A DNA stretch of 45,987 bases from Eubacterium minutum ATCC 700079 (GTDB taxonomy: Bacteria > Bacillota > Clostridia > Peptostreptococcales > Anaerovoracaceae): contig CP016202.1 of NCBI GenBank assembly GCA_003433295.1, positions 83,941 to 129,927 on the forward strand. The letters are read 5' to 3'. Positions 16,879-25,298 of this stretch are shown piece by piece (position 1 is the stretch's first letter; every line of letters begins with the position of its first letter). The notes under the pieces are model-generated. The model searched no databases. It was not told the DNA's origin and worked only from the letters and a program-made list of their open reading frames with translations. A program made the position numbers and the translations under genes.

Positions 16879-18147
16879 TTGCATCAGGAGATTATAGCTG
16901 TTCTCATATTTGTTTTAGTGCTTGTGACAATTATGAGCGAAAAATTGCACAGAACGTCGGCAGCCCTTGGGGGGACGGTTTTGTTGTTGCTGACAGGGAT
17001 TTTAAACGTAGACAAGGCGATAAAGTACGTGGATTTCAATACGATAGGTGTGCTCGTGGGGATGATGCTGTTTGTTGCCGTAATAAAGCACTCGGGATTG
17101 TTTGAATATATCTCGATCAAGGCTGCCAAGATGGCAAAGGGCAACCCGTGGAAGATTATGGTGGCATTCATGCTGATTACTGCAATATGCTCGGCATTTC
17201 TGGACAACGTGACGACGGTTCTTTTGATGGGACCGATGACGATCACTATTGCAAAGATGATGAAAATCGATCCTCTGCCGATACTGCTCGGTCAGATTGT
17301 ATCATCCAACATCGGCGGAACGATGACCATGATAGGAGATCCGCCGAACATAATGATAGGAAGTGCGGCAAACTTTGCTTTTATAGACTTTATCCAAAAT
17401 ACGGGTATCGCCTGCCTGGCGGGTTTGGCGGTCACTATACTCGGCATGAAACTCGTGTACAAGAAAAAACTCGTTGCGGACGAGGCCGCAATAGAAGAGA
17501 TAATGAACTTGGATGAAGACAAGGCCGTCTCGGACAGAAAACTTATGCATATAAGCGTGTTTATGATTTGCATGGTAATAATAGCCTTTATGCTTCACGG
17601 AAACTTCGGCATAGAGAGTTCGTCCGTGGCACTTACCGCGGCCGCGGTGATGATGATAGTCGGGAGACAGGACATAGACGAGGTGGTATCCGATGTTGAA
17701 TGGCCGACGATACTCTTCTTTTTCTGCCTGTTCATAGTTGTCGGCGGACTTGTGGAAACCGGCGTCATATCTCAGATGGCAAAGTTTATCATGAATCTGT
17801 CCGGCGGGCATCTTGTCGTCACAATGTTGATATTGTTGTGGGCATCGGCATTCCTGTCCGCAATCCTTGATAACATACCTTTTGTTGCGACCCTGATTCC
17901 GCTTATCATCGCAATGGGAAAACAGGGAATAGATATAACTCCGCTTTGGTGGGCGATCTCTCTCGGAGCATGTTTAGGAGGTAACGGCACACAGATAGGA
18001 GCGTCCGCAAACGTGGTTCTGTGCGGAATCGCCGGCAAAAACGGATATCCGATTTCCTTTAACCAGTATCTCAAGGTCGGGATGCCTGTTATGATAGTTA
18101 CCGTATTTATAGCCATGTTGTTTCTTTTGGTCAGATTTGCAATATGA
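16879..18147 (+). CDS. ArsB/NhaD (SLC13/ion transporter superfamily) membrane transporter
   Basis: The 422-residue protein has about 11 membrane helices. The gene starts with TTG, supported by GGAGG six bases upstream. Two inverted-repeat hallmarks of the family are visible: DNVTTVLLMGPMTI followed by GGTMTMIGDPPNIMIGSA in the first half, and DNIPFVATLIPLI followed by GACLGGNGTQIGASANVV in the second. The pattern matches ArsB/P-protein permeases annotated as arsenite, Na+/H+ or anion transporters. No arsenic resistance genes (arsR, arsC, arsA) are nearby, so arsenite export is not supported. The substrate, probably an anion or Na+/H+ exchange, cannot be read from the sequence. The gene appears to be transcribed alone. 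Confidence 0.85.
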   Translation: MHQEIIAVLIFVLVLVTIMSEKLHRTSAALGGTVLLLLTGILNVDKAIKYVDFNTIGVLVGMMLFVAVIKHSGLFEYISIKAAKMAKGNPWKIMVAFMLITAICSAFLDNVTTVLLMGPMTITIAKMMKIDPLPILLGQIVSSNIGGTMTMIGDPPNIMIGSAANFAFIDFIQNTGIACLAGLAVTILGMKLVYKKKLVADEAAIEEIMNLDEDKAVSDRKLMHISVFMICMVIIAFMLHGNFGIESSSVALTAAAVMMIVGRQDIDEVVSDVEWPTILFFFCLFIVVGGLVETGVISQMAKFIMNLSGGHLVVTMLILLWASAFLSAILDNIPFVATLIPLIIAMGKQGIDITPLWWAISLGACLGGNGTQIGASANVVLCGIAGKNGYPISFNQYLKVGMPVMIVTVFIAMLFLLVRFAI

Positions 18148-18266
18148 CTCAAGGAATGTCTGCCTTTCCGCGATGAGAATTTGATGAGCGGGAAACCATG
18201 CCATTTATGTATTGAAACCGGAAATGATCAATTTAACTGTGAAAGATGAATATGAGGTGATAATTT

Positions 18267-18743
18267 ATGATCAGCAGTCAGGTTACCGACGGAATAGTGA
18301 ACACGATGCTAAGGCAGATGGGGGCGGTGAAAATCAAAACCCTGCCCGCCTATATAAACATCGTTACATTTCGAATCGAAGATGAGTTTGAAATTCAGTA
18401 TGTGTACGAAATGAAGGAAAACGATACCATATACCTGCAGAGAGTTACCCCTTATCCGTATTTTCTGGGCGAACCGGAAAACTCCGATGAGTTAATTGCA
18501 ATGATAAAAGAAGATCTCGACGGATATGTGAATGCGTATGAAAGTGACAACTTCCCGCTATATATGGAAATTTCCGATAAGGCGGAACTTGCGAGAAAGA
18601 AACTGGAAAAACTTCTTCTTGGAGAGAAGTACGCAAATCCGGAGGATCTGAAACATCTCTCTGACATGATGTCCAAGGTGATAGACATGTTTTCGCTTTC
18701 GGAAAACCATACCACCGACAAGAAACCGGTTCTGAAACTATGA
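18267..18743 (+). CDS. Hypothetical protein coupled to acyl-ACP thioesterase
   Basis: I do not recognise this 158-residue protein. It has no signal peptide and no membrane helix, is acidic overall, and looks like a small alpha/beta domain (residues 1-90) followed by a helical C-terminal half and a short charged tail. GAGGTGA lies at a good distance before the ATG, so it is well translated. Its TGA stop codon overlaps the thioesterase ATG (ATGA), implying translational coupling and perhaps a related role in lipid metabolism. The 119-bp gap before it holds no promoter I would defend. Confidence 0.7.
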   Translation: MISSQVTDGIVNTMLRQMGAVKIKTLPAYINIVTFRIEDEFEIQYVYEMKENDTIYLQRVTPYPYFLGEPENSDELIAMIKEDLDGYVNAYESDNFPLYMEISDKAELARKKLEKLLLGEKYANPEDLKHLSDMMSKVIDMFSLSENHTTDKKPVLKL

Positions 18744-19501
18744 AATACAGCGAGAAATACACGATCACATCTTTTGATGTCGATATAAACAACAATATGA
18801 GACCGACCAGCCTGATCAATTATTTGCAGGAAACCGCAAATCATCAGATGAGGGACAGAAAGCCGTCATATTATGATTTTTTCAGAGAGGGAAAGTCATT
18901 TGTGGTAACGAGAATGTCGATAGAGGTCATGGAACAGATCGGACAGTACGAAGAAGTGGAGGTAAGAACGTGGGCCTGCCCCGCCGGAGGAGCAACTTTC
19001 CCGAGAAGTTACGACATAGTGAGAGACGGCAGGGTTATAGTCAAGGCGTACAGCGAGTGGGCCGTGCCGAATCGCAACACGGGAAAACTGTGCAGACATG
19101 ACGAAATAGATATAAGCAACTACGAGAATGAAAAGGCGGTAGAACTTTCAATACCTAAAAAATATCGCTTTCCCGGAAATCTTGAGTTTGAAAGAAAGGG
19201 AGAACACGTGGTGTCGTACAGCGACTGTGATATGAACCTGCATGTAAACAATGCCAATTACTCCAATATGCTGTGGGACTACATACCCGGAATAGAAGAA
19301 AAGGAAATCACCTCGATAAATGTGAGATTCAACCACGAAGCGCAGCTCGGAAGTACCATAGATATATATATGCGTGCTTTTGACAACGAGTTCTCGAAAG
19401 ATCCGAGAGCGAGCGAAACCTTTGCTTTTAAAACTTTCGTCAAGGGGAAGAAGAACGTTGAATTTCTGATAGGCGTAAAAGAAGCGGGGCACCGAACCTA
19501 A
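18740..19501 (+). CDS. Acyl-ACP thioesterase (FatA/FatB-like, double hotdog)
   Basis: The 253-residue protein has two hotdog domains. The first begins SEKYTITSFDVDINNNMRP and contains LINYLQETANHQ. The second begins near residue 150 and contains SDCDMNLHVNNANYSNMLWD, the conserved D-x-N-x-HVNN-x-x-Y segment of bacterial and plant acyl-ACP thioesterases. The enzyme hydrolyses acyl-ACP to free fatty acid in the cytoplasm. In anaerobes it may adjust membrane lipid synthesis or release short and medium fatty acids. It overlaps the upstream unknown gene and is followed by a strong terminator, so the pair forms a closed unit. Confidence 0.9.
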   Translation: MKYSEKYTITSFDVDINNNMRPTSLINYLQETANHQMRDRKPSYYDFFREGKSFVVTRMSIEVMEQIGQYEEVEVRTWACPAGGATFPRSYDIVRDGRVIVKAYSEWAVPNRNTGKLCRHDEIDISNYENEKAVELSIPKKYRFPGNLEFERKGEHVVSYSDCDMNLHVNNANYSNMLWDYIPGIEEKEITSINVRFNHEAQLGSTIDIYMRAFDNEFSKDPRASETFAFKTFVKGKKNVEFLIGVKEAGHRT

Positions 19502-19556
19502 AAAAAACAGATACACCCCGTAAATAGATATTTACACAATTTGTGACATGAAATCG

Positions 19557-19586
19557 AAAAAGCCACCATATGTTGTGGCTTTTTTT
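19557..19586 (+). terminator. Intrinsic terminator after the thioesterase gene
   Basis: AGCCAC (19561-19566) pairs with GTGGCT (19575-19580) around an 8-base loop. Flanking AAAA pairs with the T-run, six T's at 19581-19586. It separates the thioesterase unit from the dcw cluster. Confidence 0.85.
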
Positions 19587-19604
19587 AGTGCTTTGAATGA
19601 AACA

Positions 19605-19629
19605 TGGGGGATGGTGGAGAAAAATGGGG
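19605..19629 (+). promoter_or_regulatory. MraZ operator, upstream cluster (three boxes)
   Basis: TGGGG, TGGAG and TGGGG start at 19605, 19615 and 19625, an exact 10-bp period with 5-bp spacers. This is the known arrangement of MraZ-binding direct repeats (TGGGN separated by 5 bp) upstream of dcw clusters. Confidence 0.8.
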
Positions 19630-19657
19630 AAAAAGTCATATAAATAGCAATAAAAAT

Positions 19658-19686
19658 TTGATAAGTGGGGTAAAGTGGTGTAAAAT
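19658..19686 (+). promoter_or_regulatory. Promoter of the dcw cluster (mraZ)
   Basis: TTGATA (19658-19663), a 17-base spacer, TAAAAT (19681-19686). The predicted start is near 19693, about 36 bases before the mraZ ATG. Two MraZ boxes lie inside the spacer. Confidence 0.7.
19666..19680 (+). promoter_or_regulatory. MraZ operator, promoter-spacer cluster (two boxes)
   Basis: GTGGGG and GTGGTG, with TGG starts at 19666 and 19676, keep the same 10-bp period as the upstream trio. They fill the spacer between the -35 and -10 elements, so bound MraZ should block RNA polymerase. Confidence 0.7.
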
Positions 19687-19728
19687 TGCCTTGTATAAAC
19701 TGAAAGGGTGAAAGAGGAGTTCAGCGAA

Positions 19729-20154
19729 ATGTTCATGGGCACATATTACAACTCCATAGATTCCAAGAACAGGCTGATAGTTCCGTCTAAGCACAGGAAC
19801 CGGCTTGCAGGCAAATGCGTCCTGACGAAGGGGTTGGATATGTGCCTGTACATTTATTCCATGGAGGAATGGGACAAACTCACAGAGAAGATATCTGAAC
19901 TCCCGGAATCCGACCCTAAGGTGAGGAAGTATATAAGAGATCACTATGCAAATGCCGTTGAATGTGAATTTGACAGGCAGGGCAGAATAGTAATTCCTCA
20001 GCAGTTGATAGAGTATGCACGCATAGAAAAAGAACTTGTGACCATGGGGGCGATGAAAAAGATCGAGATTTGGAGCAAAGAAGTGTGGGATTCTCCTAAA
20101 AATGACGAAAAAGATGAGGATTTCTCGGAGGCGCTGGCCAGATACAACTTCTAA
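19729..20154 (+). CDS. mraZ: Transcriptional regulator MraZ
   Basis: This is a 141-residue protein of the normal MraZ length, with two SpoVT/AbrB-like DNA-binding halves. The first starts MFMGTYYNSIDSKNRLIVPS. The second contains ECEFDRQGRIVIPQQLIEYA near residues 79-98. MraZ forms a ring-shaped oligomer that binds direct TGGGN repeats and represses the dcw operon, including its own gene. Five such repeats are present just upstream, so autoregulation is very likely. I chose ATG 19729 because the protein then begins with the family's conserved MFMG and GAGGAG lies nine bases upstream. In-frame GTG 19708 would add seven residues. Confidence 0.95.
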   Translation: MFMGTYYNSIDSKNRLIVPSKHRNRLAGKCVLTKGLDMCLYIYSMEEWDKLTEKISELPESDPKVRKYIRDHYANAVECEFDRQGRIVIPQQLIEYARIEKELVTMGAMKKIEIWSKEVWDSPKNDEKDEDFSEALARYNF

Positions 20155-20210
20155 GATTTCGTAGAAAGATTGCCGCCGGAAGGTTGCGCAGATAGATATT
20201 CAACGTAAAA

Positions 20211-20268
20211 CGATTGTCAAAAAGCGACAGTCGGACAGTCAATAGTGAAAGAACCGTCGCGCAGCGAC
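20211..20268 (+). repeat. Tandem stem-loops in the rsmH leader
   Basis: CGATTGTC (20211-20218) pairs with GACAGTCG (20226-20233) with one G-U pair and a 7-base loop. GTCGC (20256-20260) pairs with GCGAC (20264-20268). They lie in the 134-bp mraZ-rsmH gap without T-runs. Confidence 0.4.
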
Positions 20269-20288
20269 AGCAGGAAAGCGTATGGAGT

Positions 20289-21224
20289 ATGAATTTTGAG
20301 CATGTACCCGTTCTTCTTGAAGAATGCATCGACAGCCTTGATATAAGGTATGACGGAACATATGTGGACGGAACTGTCGGAGGAGCCGGTCATGCATCAC
20401 ATATCTGCGGGAAACTTTCCGAAGCCGGAACTTTCATAGGCATCGACAAGGATACCGATGCGCTTAAGACCGCCGAGGAGCGTCTCGCCGGGTACAATTG
20501 CGACAAGTATCTGAGGCATGGAAGTTTTGCGGATATAAAAGACCTGATCAGAGGAAGCGGAAAAGAGAAAATAGACGGAGCACTTTTGGATATAGGAGTT
20601 TCGTCTTACCAGTTGGATACACCTGAAAGAGGATTTTCTTATATGCATGATGCGCCGCTTGACATGAGAATGGACAGAAGTTACGGCAAAACGGCATACG
20701 ATGTCATAAATGAATACTCGGAAAATGAGCTTAAGGAAATAATTTCAGGATACGGAGAAGAAAGATGGGCATCGCGGATAGCGGGCCTTATCGTTAAGAG
20801 CCGAAAGGAAAATAGAATTGAAACGACGTTGCAACTTGCCGATTTGATAAAAGCGGCGATACCCGCAAAGGCCAGGAGAGAGGGGCCACATCCGGCAAAG
20901 CGGACGTTTCAGGCGATAAGAATAGAAGTAAATGAGGAATTGGAAGAACTGAAGAGAGCCATAGACGAGTACTTAGATATTCTGGCAAGCGGGGGGAGGC
21001 TTTGCATAATTACCTTCCATTCGCTTGAAGACAGAATTGTCAAGGAAAGCTTTCGCAGGCGGGCAAATCCGTGCACATGTCCACCGGAGTTTCCTGTATG
21101 TGTATGCGGAAAGAAGGGCGACGTAAGACTAATAACCGGAAAACCGATAATCGCCGGAGAAAAAGAACTCGATAATAACCCGAGAGCCAGGAGCGCGAAA
21201 CTCAGGGTTTGTGAAAAAGTATAA
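20289..21224 (+). CDS. rsmH: 16S rRNA (cytosine-1402-N4)-methyltransferase RsmH
   Basis: The 311-residue protein begins MNFEHVPVLLEECIDSL, the conserved RsmH start. It has the SAM-binding motif VDGTVGGAGHASHI, DGALLDIGVSSYQLDTPERGFSY (in two overlapping signatures), the ...RTFQAIRIEVNEEL segment and the C-terminal ITFHSLEDRIVK and NPRARSAKLRV motifs. It methylates N4 of C1402 in 16S rRNA, in the decoding centre. A CXCXX-P-x-C region (CTCPPEFPVCVCG) is present as in many homologues. The ATG at 20289 has AGGAAAG ten bases upstream. The longer in-frame TTG at 20214 would run through two leader hairpins. Confidence 0.96.
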   Translation: MNFEHVPVLLEECIDSLDIRYDGTYVDGTVGGAGHASHICGKLSEAGTFIGIDKDTDALKTAEERLAGYNCDKYLRHGSFADIKDLIRGSGKEKIDGALLDIGVSSYQLDTPERGFSYMHDAPLDMRMDRSYGKTAYDVINEYSENELKEIISGYGEERWASRIAGLIVKSRKENRIETTLQLADLIKAAIPAKARREGPHPAKRTFQAIRIEVNEELEELKRAIDEYLDILASGGRLCIITFHSLEDRIVKESFRRRANPCTCPPEFPVCVCGKKGDVRLITGKPIIAGEKELDNNPRARSAKLRVCEKV

Positions 21225-21243
21225 GTTTTAGCAGAGGTTGACA

Positions 21244-21576
21244 ATGAATATGAGTAAGAAAGACAAGAGAAGAATAATCTTTACAATCGTTCTGGCAGGT
21301 CTGATCTTTATCGCAATGGTGGTTATGACGGCCTATGCCGCAGAATTGAGATGCGAGAACAATGAACTGATCGCAAAAAACAAGACTTTGCAGGGAGAGG
21401 TGGATACCTTGGGGATAAAGATTAAGGCATCCAACAACGTTGCTCATATAGAAAAAGAAGCCAAAAGAAGACTCGGCATGGTTTACCCAACATCAAAAAA
21501 TTGTGTGTACCTCAAGGCGGATGACAGTCCCAAAAGAAATTTTGCCGCAGTCATAAAAAAAGAAGCATATAACTGA
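21244..21576 (+). CDS. ftsL: Cell division protein FtsL
   Basis: The 110-residue bitopic protein has a basic N-terminus (MNMSKKDKRR), one membrane helix (about residues 12-33) and an extracytoplasmic coiled-coil region. It ends in the FtsL/DivIC-type motif EAKRRLGMVYPTSKN. FtsL forms the FtsQLB complex, which activates the FtsW-FtsI septal synthase. The position between rsmH and the PBP gene is the classical ftsL slot. AGAGG lies six bases before the ATG; a TTG two codons earlier is the only alternative. A terminator follows the gene. Confidence 0.9.
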   Translation: MNMSKKDKRRIIFTIVLAGLIFIAMVVMTAYAAELRCENNELIAKNKTLQGEVDTLGIKIKASNNVAHIEKEAKRRLGMVYPTSKNCVYLKADDSPKRNFAAVIKKEAYN

Positions 21577-21627
21577 AAAATCGATTTTCAGAGTTTGCCG
21601 GGCAGGCATCAACTGAATAGATTACAG

Positions 21628-21664
21628 CCGGACAATTTCATAACTGAAGAATGTCCGGTTTTTT
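21628..21664 (+). terminator. Intrinsic terminator between ftsL and ftsI
   Basis: CCGGACA (21628-21634) pairs with TGTCCGG (21652-21658). A smaller inner TTCA/TGAA stem shortens the loop, and six T's follow. It should end or reduce transcription from the mraZ promoter. Confidence 0.75.
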
Positions 21665-21689
21665 GATAAGAGCGCAAGTCAAAGGAGCG

Positions 21690-21718
21690 TTGAAAAATGA
21701 GTGAAATAAGTATAAAAT
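21690..21718 (+). promoter_or_regulatory. Internal dcw promoter ahead of ftsI
   Basis: TTGAAA (21690-21695), a 17-base spacer, TAAAAT (21713-21718). It lies just after the terminator, so the murein synthesis genes can be transcribed separately from mraZ-rsmH-ftsL. Confidence 0.6.
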
Positions 21719-21841
21719 GCATATAAATGTCTAAGCATCGGACTGATTTATATGAGTGCGCACAGAAAATTGTAAGGCGTTCGGGACTTCATAGGAATCA
21801 CCCGCAAGGTGCTTGAGAACAAAGGGAGGCGACGCGGCAGG

Positions 21842-23818
21842 ATGGCAAGAGTAAGCGGCAAAAATAGAAAAAGAATATTGATAGTGTTTATAGCGCTGGC
21901 ATTGCTGATGACGGGGCTTGTTCTGCGTATTGCATGGATACAGGTCGTAAGAGCCGACAAATACAGAGAAAAAGCGGTAAATCAGCAGATGACCGATATG
22001 CCGCTGCAGGCCAACAGAGGTATTATCTATGACAGGAACGGCAAGGAACTTGCATCCAGCGCAATCTCCTATTCCGTCTGGGCAAGACCTTCTCAGATTC
22101 TGAAAAACTATACCACGGAGGAAAAACGACTGGAGCTGTCAAAGAAATTGGCTGCCATACTCGGAATAAAAGCTGAACAGGTGATGGCGAAATTGAATTC
22201 CGAAGCGGTGATAACGAGCATAGCAAAATATGTGGAAAAGAAGAGATGTGACAAGATAAGAGAACTGAAGGCTGCCGGGATAGAGATTTCAGAAGCCAAC
22301 AAGAGATACTATCCTCTCGGACGCTCCGCGGCACAGTTGCTCGGAAGCGTTACGGATGACAGTGTGGGACGCTCCGGGATTGAAGCGGAGTTTGACAATT
22401 ATCTCAGCGGAGTTTCCGGAAGGTGGCTGAAAGAAACGGATTTGAACGGAAACACATTGTCATATGGAAGTCAAAAGCTATACCGCGCAAAAGACGGATA
22501 CAATCTGTATCTTACCATCGACGAAGTACTTCAGAACTACGCAGAAAAAGCTGTTAAAAAAGCTATGGCAAAGACCGGGGCAAAGCGAATAATGTGCCTT
22601 GTGATGAACCCCGAAACGGGGGACATACTGTCCATGGTGACGAATCCGTCGTTCAACCCCAACAATCCTCTTGAACCCGTATCGCAGCTTGAAAAGAGGG
22701 AATTCGCAAAGCTTAGAACCTCTGAACAAGGCAAGTATCTGAGCCAGATGTGGAGCAATCCTCTTGTGAGCGATCTCTATGAGCCGGGATCCACGTTCAA
22801 GCTGATAACCACCTCGGCGGCGCTGGAAGAGGGTGTTACGACGCCTAAGCATCACTATTTCGACAGCGGCGGAATAAATGTTGACGGAACTGTTCTGCAT
22901 TGTTGGAATAAGGCGGGACACGGAAATCAGACCCTGGTGGAAGCCGTGGGAAATTCGTGCAATACAGTGCAGGTGCAGCTGGCATTGAAACTGGGGAAAA
23001 AAAAGTACTACAATTACCTTGACATGTTCGGAATAACGGACGCCACGCACGTAGATCTTCCCGCGGAAACAACCGCCATAATAAAGAACGAGGTGGGGCT
23101 TTCCAATGTCGATCTCGCGACGATGTCATACGGTCAGGGGATTGCGGTAACGCCTATGCAGCTTCTGACTGCGGTATGCGCCATAGGGAACGAAGGAGCC
23201 CTGATGGAACCGAGAATTGTTGACAGGATGACCGACAAAAACGGGGAAACCGTCAAGAAATACAAAACCAAGACGGTCAGAAAGGTGATTTCCGCCAAGA
23301 CTGCCAAAGAGATGAAAGATATAATGGAGTATGTGGTCGGCAAAGGCGGAGGCGCGAATGCAAAGGTGCCGGGATACAGAATCGGCGGGAAAACCGGAAC
23401 GGCGGATAAAGTTGTAAAAGGCAAATACACTAAAGATACATATTCTTCCTTTGTAGGTATGGCGCCTATGGAGAATCCGAAACTTGCGGTTCTTGTGGTG
23501 GTAGACAGTCCCAAAGGAGTTCAGTTCGGAAGTGCCGTCGCTGCACCGGTTGCACAGGACTTTTTAAAAAATGCACTCACATATATGGAAATAAGCCCAA
23601 GGTATACGAGCAGAGAAGACAGGAAAACCAATGTGGTCTACGTGCCGCAGCTCAAGGAAAAGACGTATGCCAAGGCCGTACACGAACTTTCAAAGGCAGG
23701 ACTCAGGTATAAAATGAGTCCGAAAACCGATGACAGGAATTTCAGGATAATAGATCAGTATCCAAAGGGAGGAGCGCGTGTAACGAAGGGTGAAACCGTA
23801 TATTTATACAGAAAATAA
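21842..23818 (+). CDS. ftsI: Septal penicillin-binding protein 2 (FtsI/SpoVD type, PASTA)
   Basis: The product is a class B PBP of 658 residues. An N-terminal membrane helix (about residues 10-32) is followed by the PBP dimerisation domain with RGIIYDRNGKELASS. The transpeptidase domain has S317-T-F-K320, S372-C-N374 and K517-T-G519. One PASTA domain lies at the C-terminus (from about residue 598, VVYVPQLKEKTYAKAV). It crosslinks septal peptidoglycan together with FtsW. The PASTA domain and cluster position match SpoVD/FtsI of Clostridia. I chose ATG 21842, with GGGAGG twelve bases upstream; GTG 21809 would add 11 residues and has no visible ribosome binding site. Confidence 0.94.
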   Translation: MARVSGKNRKRILIVFIALALLMTGLVLRIAWIQVVRADKYREKAVNQQMTDMPLQANRGIIYDRNGKELASSAISYSVWARPSQILKNYTTEEKRLELSKKLAAILGIKAEQVMAKLNSEAVITSIAKYVEKKRCDKIRELKAAGIEISEANKRYYPLGRSAAQLLGSVTDDSVGRSGIEAEFDNYLSGVSGRWLKETDLNGNTLSYGSQKLYRAKDGYNLYLTIDEVLQNYAEKAVKKAMAKTGAKRIMCLVMNPETGDILSMVTNPSFNPNNPLEPVSQLEKREFAKLRTSEQGKYLSQMWSNPLVSDLYEPGSTFKLITTSAALEEGVTTPKHHYFDSGGINVDGTVLHCWNKAGHGNQTLVEAVGNSCNTVQVQLALKLGKKKYYNYLDMFGITDATHVDLPAETTAIIKNEVGLSNVDLATMSYGQGIAVTPMQLLTAVCAIGNEGALMEPRIVDRMTDKNGETVKKYKTKTVRKVISAKTAKEMKDIMEYVVGKGGGANAKVPGYRIGGKTGTADKVVKGKYTKDTYSSFVGMAPMENPKLAVLVVVDSPKGVQFGSAVAAPVAQDFLKNALTYMEISPRYTSREDRKTNVVYVPQLKEKTYAKAVHELSKAGLRYKMSPKTDDRNFRIIDQYPKGGARVTKGETVYLYRK

Positions 23819-23844
23819 GCCTGAACGGCACAGATGGAGAAACT

Positions 23845-25296
23845 ATGGATCATATAACAGTAAGAGAATTGAAAGGTGCCACATCGGGGAAACTGATCTG
23901 CGGGGATGATGACGGGAGCTTTACGGGACTTTGCACGGATTCCCGAATATTTGAGGACGGAGACATGTTCGTCGCGCTTGCAGGAGAAAATACGGACGGA
24001 CACGATTACATCGAAGATGTTATAAAAAAGGGTTGCGGAGTGCTGCTTGTATCGGAAGAAAACTCGGCTGACCGATTGAAGAAGCTGTTTGAGGAAATGA
24101 ACTGCAGAGCCGGAAAAACCGAATCGTTAGACGAAAAAAGAACCTTTAGCGCGGTTTTAGTCCCGGACACACTTGTCGCGCTGCAGGCATTTACCGGATG
24201 GTATCTTGAAAAAATCGCGCCTGGGAAGATTGCTGTCACGGGGAGTGTCGGCAAAACCTCAACCAGGGATATGGTTTATCATATACTGAGCGAAAAGTAC
24301 AGAACGGGAAAACCGATAAAAAATTACAACAGCGATGTGGGGATACCGCTTACCGTAGCGGGGTTTTCCGGAGATACGGAGATGGCTGTATTGGAACAGG
24401 GGATGGAATTTCCGGGCGAAATACATCGCCTTGCGGCCATGACCAGACCGGACGTGGCGATAATCACGAACATTGGAATTTCACACCTTGAAAATTTAGG
24501 AACAAGAGAAAACATTTATAGAGCAAAGATGGAAATCACCGATTTTTTCGGGGAAAACAATGTCCTTATAATCAACGAATCCAACGATATGCTTTCAAAA
24601 GAAAAAATACTGAAAGAATGCGCGGGAAAATATAATGTCGTTTCCGTAGGAAAAACGGGGGTTGAGGACTATGTAGTGTCCGATATCGCGGACAAGGGAG
24701 TGGACGGCGTGGAGTTTACACTTGCCACGGGAGAAAAGCGTCAAAGGTTCGGTGTTCCGATCCCCGGAGCACACAATGCGATAAATGCGGCACTTGCAAT
24801 AGCAGCCTGCGACCTGTATGATGTTACGTGGAAACAGGCGGCTTCCGGGCTTTCAAAGGTGGAGCTTACGGGCAAGAGAATGAAGGTAAGGGAGACAGGC
24901 GGAATAAAAATTCTTGACGACTCTTACAATGCGGCCCCGGACTCCGTGAAGTCCGCCATAAGAACGATGGAAAACAGCGAATGCACTCGCAGAATCGCTG
25001 TTTTGGGGGCGATGAACGAACTTGGCGACGATACGCCCGCGTACCACCGCGAGGTCGGGGAATTTGCCGCAGATCACGGTGTGGATATACTTATAGGAAT
25101 CGGCAGGAAGGCAAAAGATATAGTGGAAGGAGCGAAAATGTACGGGATTGAAACCCTCTATTTTGAGAAGAAAGAGGAACTTTATCCCGAACTTTTGAAG
25201 ATTGTTGAGACGGGAGATCTCATACTTACCAAAGCTTCAATGACGGAACACTTCTGGGAAATCGCCGATAAGATAACGGAACTTGAGAGAGAATAA
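23845..25296 (+). CDS. murF: UDP-MurNAc-tripeptide--D-Ala-D-Ala ligase MurF
   Basis: The 483-residue Mur ligase has an N-terminal UDP-substrate domain with LCTDSRIFEDGDMFVAL, then the ATP-binding P-loop TGSVGKTSTRD at about residues 131-141. Further landmarks are the NYNSDVGIPLTV and EQGMEFPGEI motifs and a C-terminal domain with DDSYNAAPDSVKSAI. It adds D-Ala-D-Ala to the UDP-MurNAc tripeptide in the cytoplasm. In many dcw clusters murE precedes murF; here murF follows the PBP gene directly with 26 bases between. Confidence 0.96.
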   Translation: MDHITVRELKGATSGKLICGDDDGSFTGLCTDSRIFEDGDMFVALAGENTDGHDYIEDVIKKGCGVLLVSEENSADRLKKLFEEMNCRAGKTESLDEKRTFSAVLVPDTLVALQAFTGWYLEKIAPGKIAVTGSVGKTSTRDMVYHILSEKYRTGKPIKNYNSDVGIPLTVAGFSGDTEMAVLEQGMEFPGEIHRLAAMTRPDVAIITNIGISHLENLGTRENIYRAKMEITDFFGENNVLIINESNDMLSKEKILKECAGKYNVVSVGKTGVEDYVVSDIADKGVDGVEFTLATGEKRQRFGVPIPGAHNAINAALAIAACDLYDVTWKQAASGLSKVELTGKRMKVRETGGIKILDDSYNAAPDSVKSAIRTMENSECTRRIAVLGAMNELGDDTPAYHREVGEFAADHGVDILIGIGRKAKDIVEGAKMYGIETLYFEKKEELYPELLKIVETGDLILTKASMTEHFWEIADKITELERE

Positions 25297-25298
25297 AT

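Noticed and set aside
16879-18147. Arsenic resistance operon
   Set aside because: The transporter is ArsB-like in fold but no arsR, arsC, arsA or arsenic-type neighbours are present.
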